A stretch of DNA of 64,000 bases from JACIYW01 sp014359745 (GCA_050433985.1 JBNPWE010000001.1:263183-327182); one strand, 5' to 3'. Numbered from the stretch's first letter, positions 50,430 to 58,784 are shown. The notes: generated from the letters alone by a model not told the origin. A program made the numbers and translations.

Positions 50430-51929
50430 ATGGATCTTGCCCGATGCGCGGCAGTATGTGCCGCGCTTTTTCTTTTCCCCCTTCCTGTCGCGGCGCAGGA
50501 TGTGACGCTGACGGCGCGCGATGGCACGTTGCAGATCAGCGGCACCATGCAAAGCCATGACGGTGAATTCTACCGCGTTCAAACCGATTTCGGCCTGTTG
50601 ACGCTGGATGCGCAGGGCGTGGTCTGCACCGGCCCCGGTTGCCCCGATCTTGAGGCATATGTGGCCGAGGCCCGGATTTTCGGCGCGCCGCAGATCGGCG
50701 AGACCCTGTTTGCGGCCCTGATCAGCGGCTATGCCGAGGCTGCGGGCCTGCGACAGACCCACCTGGCAGAGGGGGCGACGCGGTTTACACAGGTGCTTGC
50801 CGATCCGGGGTCGGGCCGGGATCGGGCGCGGCTGCACTATCGGCTGTTCGGATCGGATCACGGGTTGGCGCGGCTCGGGGATGGTCGCGCCGATCTGGCC
50901 CTGTCCTATCGCGAGGCGCCGGATACTGCGCGCGGGCGGGTGCTGGCGCTTGATGCCTTTGTGCCGCTGGTGGGGCAGGAAAATCCGCTTGCATCGATCA
51001 GCCTGCCGGATCTGGCGGCGGTGCTGGCGGGAAGGATCACCGATTGGGGGGCGCTGGGCGGCACGGCGGGCGCGCCGATCATGCTGCATGCGCTGGGGGC
51101 GCGGTCGGGGCTGCAACGGCAGCTTGAAACGCTTTTGCCCGGTCGGGTCACGGCGGGGGCGGTGCGTCATGCCACCCCGGCAGAGCTGGCCGATGCGGTG
51201 GCACGCGATCCCGACGCGCTGGGCGTCGGGGTTTATTCCGACACCGGCGGCGCGCGGGTGCTGGCGATTTCGGGCGCCTGCGGGATTACGCTTTCGGCCA
51301 CCCCCGAAAGCCTGAAGGCAGAGGATTATCCACTGCCCGCGCCGACCTACCTGTACCTGCCACACCACCGGCTGCCGCTTGTGCTGCGCGCGGTGCTTGA
51401 CTTTGTCGCCACACCGCGCGGTCAGGCCGAAATCCGCCGGGCCGGGCTGGTGGATCTGACGCCTGCCGCGACCGGTATCGCCGGGCAGGGCGCCCGGCTG
51501 GCCGATGCGATCACGGCCGCGGGCCCCGAGGTGGATCTGGCGGAACTGCAACGGCTGGTCGCGGCCATGCGAGGTGCGCGGCGGCTGTCAACCACGTTCC
51601 GGTTTCGGGACGGGTCGGCGGACCTGGACACGCAATCGCGCGGCAATCTGGCCGATCTGGCCCGCGGGCTGGAATCGGGCGCGCATGCCGGACTGGGGAT
51701 AACGTTTATCGGGTTCAGCGACGGAAACGGGCCGGCCGGGCCAAACCGCGATCTGGCCCTGCGCCGGGCGGGGGCGGTGCGCGATGCCTTGCAGGCGATG
51801 TTGCGGCTGCCCCGCGACGCCTGGCCCGACATCACGGTGGATAGTTTCGGCGAGGCGCTGCCGATCGCCTGCGACGACACCGACCGGGGCCGCCACATCA
51901 ACCGCCGGGTCGAGGTGTGGCTGCGATAG
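50430..51929 (+). CDS. Phosphate-binding-protein-like domain fused to OmpA-type peptidoglycan-binding domain
   Basis: This 499-residue protein has a signal peptide (about 1-22, ending PLPVAAQ), a PstS-like periplasmic binding region (about 60-345; ENPLASISLPDLAAVLAGRI and RITDWGALGG are typical of phosphate-binding-like proteins) and a C-terminal OmpA domain (about 390-499; GFSDGNGPAGPNRDLALRRA and DTDRGRHINRRVEVWL). It should sit in the periplasm bound to peptidoglycan. The ligand is unknown, and it lacks neighbouring pst genes. This domain fusion is known in alphaproteobacteria but not well characterised. Confidence 0.85.
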   Translation: MDLARCAAVCAALFLFPLPVAAQDVTLTARDGTLQISGTMQSHDGEFYRVQTDFGLLTLDAQGVVCTGPGCPDLEAYVAEARIFGAPQIGETLFAALISGYAEAAGLRQTHLAEGATRFTQVLADPGSGRDRARLHYRLFGSDHGLARLGDGRADLALSYREAPDTARGRVLALDAFVPLVGQENPLASISLPDLAAVLAGRITDWGALGGTAGAPIMLHALGARSGLQRQLETLLPGRVTAGAVRHATPAELADAVARDPDALGVGVYSDTGGARVLAISGACGITLSATPESLKAEDYPLPAPTYLYLPHHRLPLVLRAVLDFVATPRGQAEIRRAGLVDLTPAATGIAGQGARLADAITAAGPEVDLAELQRLVAAMRGARRLSTTFRFRDGSADLDTQSRGNLADLARGLESGAHAGLGITFIGFSDGNGPAGPNRDLALRRAGAVRDALQAMLRLPRDAWPDITVDSFGEALPIACDDTDRGRHINRRVEVWLR

Positions 51930-52034
51930 CCAAACCGCCGTGGCGGTTCGCCGGGGCTGGGCCGACCCGAAAAGCAGTGCCCGCACCGCCTGACGCATGT
52001 TACGCCCAATCAAACCCGCACCTTAACCGCCCGA

Positions 52035-52097
52035 CAAAACGCTCGCTCATTTCATCTTGGAAAAAGTACTCATGTTCTGCGTCCAAAGTGCGCGCGC
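52035..52097 (-). repeat. Dispersed intergenic repeat, copy F
   Basis: On the minus strand: flank CGCGCACTTTGGACGCAGAA, core ATGAGTACTTTTTCCAAGAT, GAAATGA, then a GCGTTTTGTCGG tail. It lies 105 bases past the stop of the OmpA-type gene, before the convergent radC end. The frame reads M-S-T-F-S-K-M-K and stops. Confidence 0.75.
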
Positions 52098-52130
52098 CAG
52101 TCAGGGGAATTACCCCGACCGCCCACACCC

Positions 52131-52898
52131 CTACAGATAGCCGGCGCTGCGAAAGCTCAGTTCGCGTTCCTTGCCGATGATCAGGTGATCGTGAAGCACG
52201 ATTGACAGCGCCTCGGCCGCCGCGTGGATCTGTGCGGTCATCGAGATATCGGCATCCGAGGGCGTGGGATCGCCCGATGGGTGATTGTGCACAAGGATCA
52301 GCGCCGAGGCGTTCAGTTCCAGCGCGCGCTTGACCACCTCACGCGGGTAGACGGGCACATGATCGACCGTGCCGCGCGCCTGTTCCTCATCCGCGATCAG
52401 CACATTCTTGCGATCCAGGTACAGCACGCGAAACTGTTCGGTTTCACGGTGCGCCATCGAAGTGTGGCAGTAATCCAGCAACGCCGTCCACCCGGTAAGA
52501 ATCGGGCGATGCATGACCCGCGCGCGCGCCATGCGATGCGCCGCGGCTTCGACGATCTTCAGTTCCTGCACCACCGCATCACCCACGCCCTGCACATCGG
52601 CCAGCCTGTGTGGAGGGGCCGACAGCACCCGGTTGAAATCGCCGAACGTGTCAAGCAGGCGGCGCGCCAGCGGTTTCACATCCTGCCGGGGAATGGCGCG
52701 AAACAGGACCAGTTCCAGCAGTTCGTAATCCGGCATCGCCGCCGCGCCGCCCTGCATGAAACGGCTGCGCAGGCGTTTGCGGTGATCGGCGATATAGGAT
52801 GGAAGTTTGCCCGGCCCGGCGGCCCCCGTGGGCACGATCACGTCATCCGCGTCGAAAAGCGGCAAGGCCGTGTCTGAAAAGGCGCGATTCGGGCACAT
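52131..52898 (-). CDS. radC: RadC-family JAB/MPN metalloprotein
   Basis: This 255-residue protein has an N-terminal helix-hairpin-helix region (LADVQGVGDAVVQELK) and the C-terminal JAMM domain with LVHNHPSGDPTPSDADI, where two histidines and an aspartate bind zinc. Despite the name, a DNA-repair role is not supported in the model species; RadC proteins may be DNA- or nucleotide-related hydrolases. The methionine at 52898 was chosen; the longer frame to 53021 enters the upstream repeat. Confidence 0.92.
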   Translation of the reverse strand: MCPNRAFSDTALPLFDADDVIVPTGAAGPGKLPSYIADHRKRLRSRFMQGGAAAMPDYELLELVLFRAIPRQDVKPLARRLLDTFGDFNRVLSAPPHRLADVQGVGDAVVQELKIVEAAAHRMARARVMHRPILTGWTALLDYCHTSMAHRETEQFRVLYLDRKNVLIADEEQARGTVDHVPVYPREVVKRALELNASALILVHNHPSGDPTPSDADISMTAQIHAAAEALSIVLHDHLIIGKERELSFRSAGYL

Positions 52899-52965
52899 GT
52901 TCCAACCATCGCGGCTTGTGGTGAAGATTTCGTTAACCGTCGCTTGTCGCGGCTTTCGGCGTGGG

Positions 52966-52999
52966 ATGAGTATTTTCCCCAGGATGAACGGCAAAACCG
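52966..52999 (+). repeat. Dispersed intergenic repeat, copy G
   Basis: ATGAGTATTTTCCCCAGGAT, then GAACGGCAAAACCGG. It lies about 75 bases past the stop of the minus-strand TetR gene. The frame reads MSIFPRMN, one codon shorter than copy A. Confidence 0.68.
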
Positions 53000-53074
53000 G
53001 CGATTGGCAAGCTGATGTCAATCGGTTGGATTTTCTTGTCGGCTGTTACCGGGCGGGCGCCGCCGCGGCTTCGG

Positions 53075-53782
53075 TCAGACCCTTTCACAGGTTATGGCCG
53101 GGGGCGCGCGGAAGACCGCGGTCATCAGACCGATCATCTGGGACAGCGCCTCTTCGGTGTCTGCGGGGTCGTAGACGAGAGCGGTTTCAGTGATCTCGCC
53201 GAGGCGCAAACGCTCTGTTCCGGCCATCGCGAAGGCCAGAGCCCCAACCATGGTGTGATGGCGCCATTGCAGATCGCGGGGGGCAAGATCGGGCAGCGCG
53301 CGGGCCAATGCTGCCAGGAAAGACTCCCCCGTGCGGGTGAAATGCCGCGCAAGCATATCCCGCATGAAACTGTGGTGAGATTGCAGAAGTTGCGTCTGGA
53401 TATGCGCAAAATTGCGCCGCCGCCGCGGGTTTTCGAATCCGTCCCTCAGGCTTGGTTCGATATAGGCGGCAAGGATATCTTCCAGCCGGGGCGCCGCATC
53501 CGCCGGGTTTGCGCACAGCGAAAGGCGGCGCATGCGTTCCTGTAAAAGCGGTTCCACAAGCCGTTCGAACACCGCCTCGTACAGCGCCTGCTTCGTGCCG
53601 AAATAATAGAACACCGCCCCGCCATTGGCATTGGCCGCCCGCTGAATGTCGCGCACCGAGGCGCCGTCATATCCGGCGGCGGCAAACTGATCTTCGGCGA
53701 CATTGAGTATCGCGTCGCGTGTTGATGTTTCCTGCGCGGCCCGCTGGCCATTCGCCTTGCTCCTTGCATTTGTCTTGTTCAC
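53075..53782 (-). CDS. TetR/AcrR-family transcriptional regulator
   Basis: This 235-residue regulator has the TetR DNA-binding helix-turn-helix at residues about 20-65 (DAILNVAEDQFAAAGYDGAS and FYYFGTKQALYEAVFERL). The C-terminal ligand-binding part has no clear match; it is rich in aromatic and His residues (HTMVGALAFAMAGTERLR). It is transcribed divergently from the ATP-grasp gene across a 286-base AT-rich region carrying inverted repeats, so it most likely controls that operon and itself. Confidence 0.88.
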   Translation of the reverse strand: MNKTNARSKANGQRAAQETSTRDAILNVAEDQFAAAGYDGASVRDIQRAANANGGAVFYYFGTKQALYEAVFERLVEPLLQERMRRLSLCANPADAAPRLEDILAAYIEPSLRDGFENPRRRRNFAHIQTQLLQSHHSFMRDMLARHFTRTGESFLAALARALPDLAPRDLQWRHHTMVGALAFAMAGTERLRLGEITETALVYDPADTEEALSQMIGLMTAVFRAPPAITCERV

Positions 53783-53812
53783 TTACTGTCCCCCTACTCT
53801 TCACGCCTAACC

Positions 53813-53826
53813 CATTCAACTGAATG
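53813..53826. promoter_or_regulatory. Palindrome, candidate TetR operator
   Basis: CATTCA-AC-TGAATG is a perfect inverted repeat 31 bases from the start of the divergent TetR gene. TetR proteins bind such palindromes, so it may be the autoregulatory site. Confidence 0.4.
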
Positions 53827-53896
53827 AAAACGGTAGTTTACAGTTGGTCAGCATCTTTAAGTTGTCAACCGTTTCCAGAATGTGTTCACAAGATTG

Positions 53897-53947
53897 CGAC
53901 ACTCTCCACCAGGGATGCGAACCTGACCCCAGGTAATTAGAGTGTCG
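53897..53947. repeat. Inverted repeat in the control region of the ATP-grasp operon
   Basis: CGACACTCT (53897-53905) is exactly complementary to AGAGTGTCG (53939-53947), with 33 bases between. This could form an RNA stem-loop or a spaced operator. Confidence 0.4.
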
Positions 53948-53987
53948 AAGCAAAAATCAGGGAAAACTGGTCAGCGAAAAGAAATAA

Positions 53988-54025
53988 TTGAATATATTGG
54001 AAATATGCCCTAAGATATTTCTTAG
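53988..54025 (+). promoter_or_regulatory. Candidate promoter and hairpin before the ATP-grasp gene
   Basis: TTGAAT (53988-53993), a 17-base spacer and TAAGAT (54011-54016) resemble a sigma-70 promoter. The -10 lies within a perfect hairpin CTAAGA-tatt-TCTTAG (54010-54025), which could be an operator. Confidence 0.4.
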
Positions 54026-54068
54026 CTTTGCTAATTATATGCGCGGCATGCCGATGGAAGGAAACCGC

Positions 54069-55295
54069 ATGACAGAGAAAAACCCCGACAAGGGCTATAT
54101 CGCCGTTCTGGGCTGGAGCCTGAACTGCATCGACGCGCTGGAGCGTTTCGATCGCCGTTATGTCGTCGTCGCCCCAAGCTGGGCCGCCGATTACGCCGAA
54201 CAGAACGATATCCCGTTCCTGACCTGGGATTTCGAGCGCCTCAACGAACGCTCGCTGGAACTGGCCGAAACCCTGAAAGAGATGGGCGTCGACGTGGCGA
54301 TCCCGCTGTTCGAGGAAACCGTGGAATGGGCCGGCGCGGTGAATTCCGTCCTGCTGGGCAATCCCCGGCTGCTGGGGCAATCCATGCTGTTTCGCGACAA
54401 GTCGCTGATGAAACGCCGGGCGCAGCTTGGCGGGATTCGCGTGGGGATTTTTGAAGAGGCGATGGACCATTCCGATGTGATCCGCTTTCTCAAACGGGTC
54501 AACCAGACCCTGCTCAAGCTGGACGGCGATGTGAACGACCCGATCCATATGAAAGCTTTTGACAAGGCCGGGTGTCTGGGCCACCGCGTCATCCGTACCT
54601 CTGACGACGTGGCCGCCATTTCGGATGATGAGTTTCCCGCGCTTCTGGAAAGCCACCTTGACGGCTGGGAATTCGCCGTCGAGGCCTGGATCAAGGATCG
54701 CAAGATCCAGTTTCTGAACATCTCCGAATATGTCACGCTGGGCTATTCGGTCTTTGTGCCCGCCACGCCGGAGCTTGAAAAATGGCGGGGCCGGATCACC
54801 GAACAGATCGAGAAGCTGATCGAGGTGTTCGACATCGATTTCGGGTTCATCCACCCGGAATATTTCGTCACCAGCGACGGTACGATGTACTTTGGCGAGG
54901 TTGCCTATCGCCCCCCCGGCTTCAACGTATTCGAGCTGATAGAGCGCGCCTATGGCTTCAACGCCTATCAGGCAACGGTGCTGGCGTTCGATCCCAAGAC
55001 CACCAGCGAAGAGCTTGCCGCGTTCTTCCCGGAGCCGGTCAAGGACGCCAAGGGGCACGCGGGCTGTTTCGGGGTGTATCCGCGCCGCCGCGTGGTCAGT
55101 GAGCTTCACATCCCCGAAGAAACCGAAAACCACCCCTATTTCGAGTTTCACGAACTGATGGCACCGATGGAAAACAAGGTCACCAAGCGCACCGCCTTTG
55201 GCACGCATTGGGGGCTGGTCTATTTCTTTGGTGATGACCCCGAGCGCATGCGCGACCTGCTCAAGGCGCAGGAAGAACTCGATTACTACATCTGA
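54069..55295 (+). CDS. ATP-grasp domain ligase-like protein
   Basis: This 408-residue protein has an ATP-grasp fold. A pre-ATP-grasp Rossmann-like part (YIAVLGWSLNCIDALERF) is followed by LGQSMLFRDKSLMKRRA, LLKLDGDVNDPIHMKAFD (ATP-binding Lys region), GWEFAVEAWIKDRKIQFLNI and the metal-binding MYFGEVAYRPPGFNVFEL. The general type joins carboxylates to amines or thiols through acyl phosphates, as in peptide or carbamoyl-phosphate synthesis; the substrate is unknown. The ATG at 54069 has a GGAAGG site. The next gene, 123 bases on, codes for a large Cys-His-Asn protein, and a TetR gene is divergent. Confidence 0.85.
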   Translation: MTEKNPDKGYIAVLGWSLNCIDALERFDRRYVVVAPSWAADYAEQNDIPFLTWDFERLNERSLELAETLKEMGVDVAIPLFEETVEWAGAVNSVLLGNPRLLGQSMLFRDKSLMKRRAQLGGIRVGIFEEAMDHSDVIRFLKRVNQTLLKLDGDVNDPIHMKAFDKAGCLGHRVIRTSDDVAAISDDEFPALLESHLDGWEFAVEAWIKDRKIQFLNISEYVTLGYSVFVPATPELEKWRGRITEQIEKLIEVFDIDFGFIHPEYFVTSDGTMYFGEVAYRPPGFNVFELIERAYGFNAYQATVLAFDPKTTSEELAAFFPEPVKDAKGHAGCFGVYPRRRVVSELHIPEETENHPYFEFHELMAPMENKVTKRTAFGTHWGLVYFFGDDPERMRDLLKAQEELDYYI

Positions 55296-55418
55296 AGCGC
55301 CGGGATAGGCCAATTTTGACGCAAAATCTGGTAGGTTCCTGATCTGGCACGACTGCCGGTTGCAGTATCTGCGCAAAGGCGGCAGGGTAAGGCGATACCC
55401 GGCAGGAGATACGGTAGA

Positions 55419-57419
55419 GTGACGTCGAAAGCCAAGCAGGCAGGATCCGAACAGACGGCAAGCCTGGATCACCGGCTGGCCGCGCTGGATCGCAGCACGC
55501 AGCAACTGGCCTTGGCGTCGCGGCTGGGCAAGGCGACCTATCAGGGCCGGGTTCTGGATTGCGCGGGCCGGGTGCTTGCGCAGGACGGCGGCGTTGCGGC
55601 CCTGCGCGCGCGCATCACCGATCTGGAAAGCGCCGGGATATTCGCCGGCACCGATTGGGCCGCGCCCGCCAACCTGCTGCCCGGCCTTGTCGGCCGGACA
55701 CTTGACCTCGGTGCCGAACAGACCGTGGTTCTGGAATGTCTCAGCCTGCTGCGGTTCCTGGCGATCGCGCGCGACGGGCACCAAAGCCCTGGCCTGCTCC
55801 CCGAACATGCCGAACATTTCCTGACGCAGGTCATGGCGCTCAATCTTGATCGCCTGTTCGGCCGGACGGATGAGGCGGCGCGCGCGGCTGCCACGCCCCT
55901 GCAGCGCGCGGTTGACGACCTCTTCGCCTGCATGATGGCAGAAATCGGCGCACAGGGGATCCTGGGACGTCTGGTAGACGAGATCTGGCGCATCATGGCG
56001 CAACGCCCGTTGCAGGTGGATCACGTCAAATCCATGGTGCTTCAGATCGCGATGACCCTGTCGCGCGACGATGCCGAGGTGGGCGATGCCCGGCTGGGCG
56101 CCGACCGTCTGATCAGCGCGCTGTTCGGCCCCACCAACCTGTGCCGCGAGGATCCGGGGCTGGAGGTTTACCGCGAACGCCTTGCCGCCGCCGACATGCG
56201 CTGCCTGCAAGACGAGGCCACCGGCCTGGCCCGCGCGATGCACGACACCGGGCTGGTGTCGGATTACCACGCTGAATTCCTGCACTGGGTGCTCGACGCG
56301 GGGCAGGGGCGGCTGCTGCCGGACTGTCTGGGCCTGTCGAACACCGGGCTTGACGCGCTGCGCTGCTATGAACCGCTGGTGCGGGCCCTGATCGGGGCGG
56401 CGGTGCGCCCTGGCACGGCGCAGGCGATCCTGGGCATGGCGCTGTTGCTGGAACGGGGCATCTTCTATTCGCCGCCGATCGCGCCTTCTCTGTGGCGGCT
56501 GCTCGAGGCCCCCCTGTCACCCGCCTGCGAGGCGGCGCTGATCGCCGCGCGCGGGCCGGAGCTGCCCGCCAAGACGCATCTGGTGGCCGGGGTTCTGGTG
56601 TTGCTGGGTCAGCCGCTGGGCATCGGCCAAGGCAACAACCCCACCTGCCAGTCGGCGCGCGCCCTGTCGATGTGGGCGCTGAACGATCCCGATTACCTGC
56701 TGTGGAACATCGCGCAGGCAACCCGCACCGACAGCCTGCGCCTGCATTTCGAAGGCCAGCCGATCGACACCGCCACCCTGCCCGCCGGTCTGGCCATGCA
56801 CACGCCGCTCGATGCCGATCCGGTTTCGGTGCTGCTGGTGCCGCATCTGGATCGCGCCTATGCTGAAATGGGGCGGCGCTGCGCCGGGCGCGGCGGCGAC
56901 CCGCATCGCTGGATCAACCCGGAACTGCACGGCTGGTGGGTGGGGCGCGATTTCTACATCGCCGTCGATGTGATGACCGGCAAGCTGCACGACTATGCGG
57001 GCTTTCTGCATGCGTTCTTCGCGGCCTATAACCCGCTGCACAATGGCAACCAGCCGGTGATCCATCCGCAGCCCGCGGGCATCGCCGTGACAGACCGCGC
57101 CGGGGCCTTCATCGGCTGGCACGCGATATCGATCATCCGCGTGGCGCTCGATCAGTCGGGGGTGATGCGGGTCTATTTCTTCAACCCCAACAATGACAGC
57201 GGTCAGGATTGGGGCCAGGGCGTGGTCGTCTCGACCCAGGGCCACGGCGAACGATTCGGCGAGGGATCGCTGCCGTTCGAGCAATTCGCCTCGCGGCTCT
57301 ATCTTTTCCATGACGACGGGTTGTCCCCCGTTGCCTCCGCTTCGGTGCCCAAGGATACCATCGCTCGGGTCGCGCAGATGGGCCGCGAAAGCTGGGCCGC
57401 CCTGAAGGGCGAGGGATAA
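55419..57419 (+). CDS. Uncharacterised 666-residue protein with papain-like Cys-His-Asn arrangement
   Basis: This large protein has no signal peptide or membrane segment. The first 360 residues are helical with no recognisable motif. The C-terminal part contains GQGNNPTCQSARALSMWALN, where C410 begins a helix in the manner of papain-like or transglutaminase-like enzymes, then GWHAISIIRVALD with H568, and VYFFNPNNDSGQDWG with N589. The Cys, His, Asn order and spacing fit a papain-like catalytic triad, a by-eye inference only. It starts with GTG at 55419 after AGGAGAT and lies in an operon with the ATP-grasp gene. Neither function nor family is known to me. Confidence 0.85.
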   Translation: MTSKAKQAGSEQTASLDHRLAALDRSTQQLALASRLGKATYQGRVLDCAGRVLAQDGGVAALRARITDLESAGIFAGTDWAAPANLLPGLVGRTLDLGAEQTVVLECLSLLRFLAIARDGHQSPGLLPEHAEHFLTQVMALNLDRLFGRTDEAARAAATPLQRAVDDLFACMMAEIGAQGILGRLVDEIWRIMAQRPLQVDHVKSMVLQIAMTLSRDDAEVGDARLGADRLISALFGPTNLCREDPGLEVYRERLAAADMRCLQDEATGLARAMHDTGLVSDYHAEFLHWVLDAGQGRLLPDCLGLSNTGLDALRCYEPLVRALIGAAVRPGTAQAILGMALLLERGIFYSPPIAPSLWRLLEAPLSPACEAALIAARGPELPAKTHLVAGVLVLLGQPLGIGQGNNPTCQSARALSMWALNDPDYLLWNIAQATRTDSLRLHFEGQPIDTATLPAGLAMHTPLDADPVSVLLVPHLDRAYAEMGRRCAGRGGDPHRWINPELHGWWVGRDFYIAVDVMTGKLHDYAGFLHAFFAAYNPLHNGNQPVIHPQPAGIAVTDRAGAFIGWHAISIIRVALDQSGVMRVYFFNPNNDSGQDWGQGVVVSTQGHGERFGEGSLPFEQFASRLYLFHDDGLSPVASASVPKDTIARVAQMGRESWAALKGEG

Positions 57420-57453
57420 GCGCGTGGTCCGCTCAGCCATGTCCGCACACTGA

Positions 57454-57520
57454 CCGCACAAGAAAACCCTCTTTCCCATCTCTCGAAAAAAATACTCATT
57501 TCCCGCCCGCCCTGCCCGCG
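57454..57520 (-). repeat. Dispersed intergenic repeat, copy H
   Basis: On the minus strand: flank CGGGCAGGGCGGGCGGGAA, core ATGAGTATTTTTTTCGAGAG, ATGGG, then a TTTTCTTGTGCGG tail. It lies 35 bases past the stop of the 666-residue protein gene. It is nearly identical to copy D, 33 kb away. The frame reads MSIFFERWERG. Confidence 0.78.
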
Positions 57521-57557
57521 CCGGTCAAGGGACCGCACCCGCAGGGCTGCAACAGCC

Positions 57558-58262
57558 CTATCCCGAAAAATCCACCCGGTGCAGCATCGCTCCATGGGCG
57601 CGCAACCAGCCCCGGTGCTCGCGATAAGCGGGCATCAGCCGCGCCACGGTGGCCCAGAACGCGGGCGAATGGTTCATCTCGGCCAGATGCGCGACCTCAT
57701 GCGCGGCCACATAGTCCAGCACCTCGGGCGGGGCCATGATCAGCCGCCAGGAAAACATCAGCCGCCCGTCGCTGCTGCACGACCCCCAGCGCGACCGCGT
57801 ATCGCGCAGAACCAGCGCGCTATATGCCGCCCCCATGGTTGCCGCGTGCCCGTCGCACAGTTCTGTCAGCCGCGCCCGCGCCAGCGTCCGAAGGCAGGCG
57901 GCAACCCCCGGCCCCGCCGCACGCCCGCCGTCCAGCAGCCGCCCCGGCACCAGCAGGCGGTGGCCATCGACATGCGGTACCTTCACCGGGGCGGCGGTGA
58001 TCAACCGCTCGACCCCCGCCACGGGCACGGTGCCATCCGCGCTGATGCGGCGCCCCGACGGCAGTTCGGCCAGCGCCGCCCGTATCCAGCCCTCGTGTTC
58101 CTGCGCAAAGGCCAGCGCCTCGCGGGCCGAGGCGCGCGGCGGCACTGTCAGCGTCACCCGCCCGTCCACCCGTGACACCCGCAGCGAATAACGCCGCGCC
58201 CGCGCCGACCGGCGCAGCGTGATCTCCATCGGCGGGGTTCCGATCAACCGCGCAGTCGTCAC
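57558..58262 (-). CDS. YgjP/SprT-type zinc metalloprotease (M48-related, DUF45)
   Basis: This 234-residue protein has the DUF45 features RSARARRYSLRVSRVDGRV, RDTRSRWGSCSSDGRLMFSW and a zinc-binding AAHEVAHLAEMNHSPAFW with HExxH and a downstream His. Proteins of this family are predicted zinc peptidases of unknown target. The start GTG at 58262 follows a GGGGAA stretch; the frame continues upstream to 58802 but that part lies opposite the next gene. It is convergent with the 666-residue gene and divergent from the FYDLN gene. Confidence 0.88.
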   Translation of the reverse strand: MTTARLIGTPPMEITLRRSARARRYSLRVSRVDGRVTLTVPPRASAREALAFAQEHEGWIRAALAELPSGRRISADGTVPVAGVERLITAAPVKVPHVDGHRLLVPGRLLDGGRAAGPGVAACLRTLARARLTELCDGHAATMGAAYSALVLRDTRSRWGSCSSDGRLMFSWRLIMAPPEVLDYVAAHEVAHLAEMNHSPAFWATVARLMPAYREHRGWLRAHGAMLHRVDFSG

Positions 58263-58454
58263 GATACCATTTCCCCATTCCCCCTTGCCCGGATGCCTTC
58301 CCCATAATGCACGCCCCCGCCCCCCGCGCAAAGACCCGCCGGAAAGTCCCCGCCCGCCACGATTTGCGTCGCTGTGGCGCGAAAGCCTTTGACAGCCCCC
58401 CGCAACTATGGCAAGCGACGCCAACTCTCCAGATATGCAGGAAAGGGTGTGTCC

Positions 58455-58784
58455 ATGCCCAAGGAAGAATGGGGCGTGAAACGGGTTTGCCCGACAACGG
58501 GAAAACGCTTTTACGACCTGAACAAAACGCCCGTCGTCAGCCCCTATACCGGGGAGGTCGTCGATATCGATGCGGCCCGCCGCAAGGGGCCGGGTCTGGA
58601 AACCCGCCCGTCCGCCAAGGTCAAGAAAGACGAGGTGGTCGCCGACGATCATGACGTGGAAGACGATATCCTTGTCGATGATGACGATACGGATATCGAG
58701 GATGACCTGCTCGAGGATGACGACGACGATTCCGTATCGCTTGACGACATCGCCGATGTGTCCGCCGGTGAAGACGAAAACTGA
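58455..58784 (+). CDS. TIGR02300 (FYDLN acid domain) protein
   Basis: This 109-residue protein starts with MPKEEWGVKRVCPTTGKRFYD and LNKTPVVSPYTGE, the FYDLN family hallmark, then ends in a long acidic tail with runs of Asp/Glu (DDDDTDIEDDLLEDDDDD). The function is unknown; such proteins are restricted to alphaproteobacteria. A ribosome site AGGAAAGGG lies about eight bases before the ATG. It precedes tRNA-Ala by 100 bases, an arrangement conserved in the group. Confidence 0.9.
   Translation: MPKEEWGVKRVCPTTGKRFYDLNKTPVVSPYTGEVVDIDAARRKGPGLETRPSAKVKKDEVVADDHDVEDDILVDDDDTDIEDDLLEDDDDDSVSLDDIADVSAGEDEN

Noticed and set aside
53937..56285. Minus-strand open frame of 782 codons
   Set aside because: It is antisense to the ATP-grasp gene and to the start of the 666-residue protein gene, both of which have ribosome sites and domain motifs.
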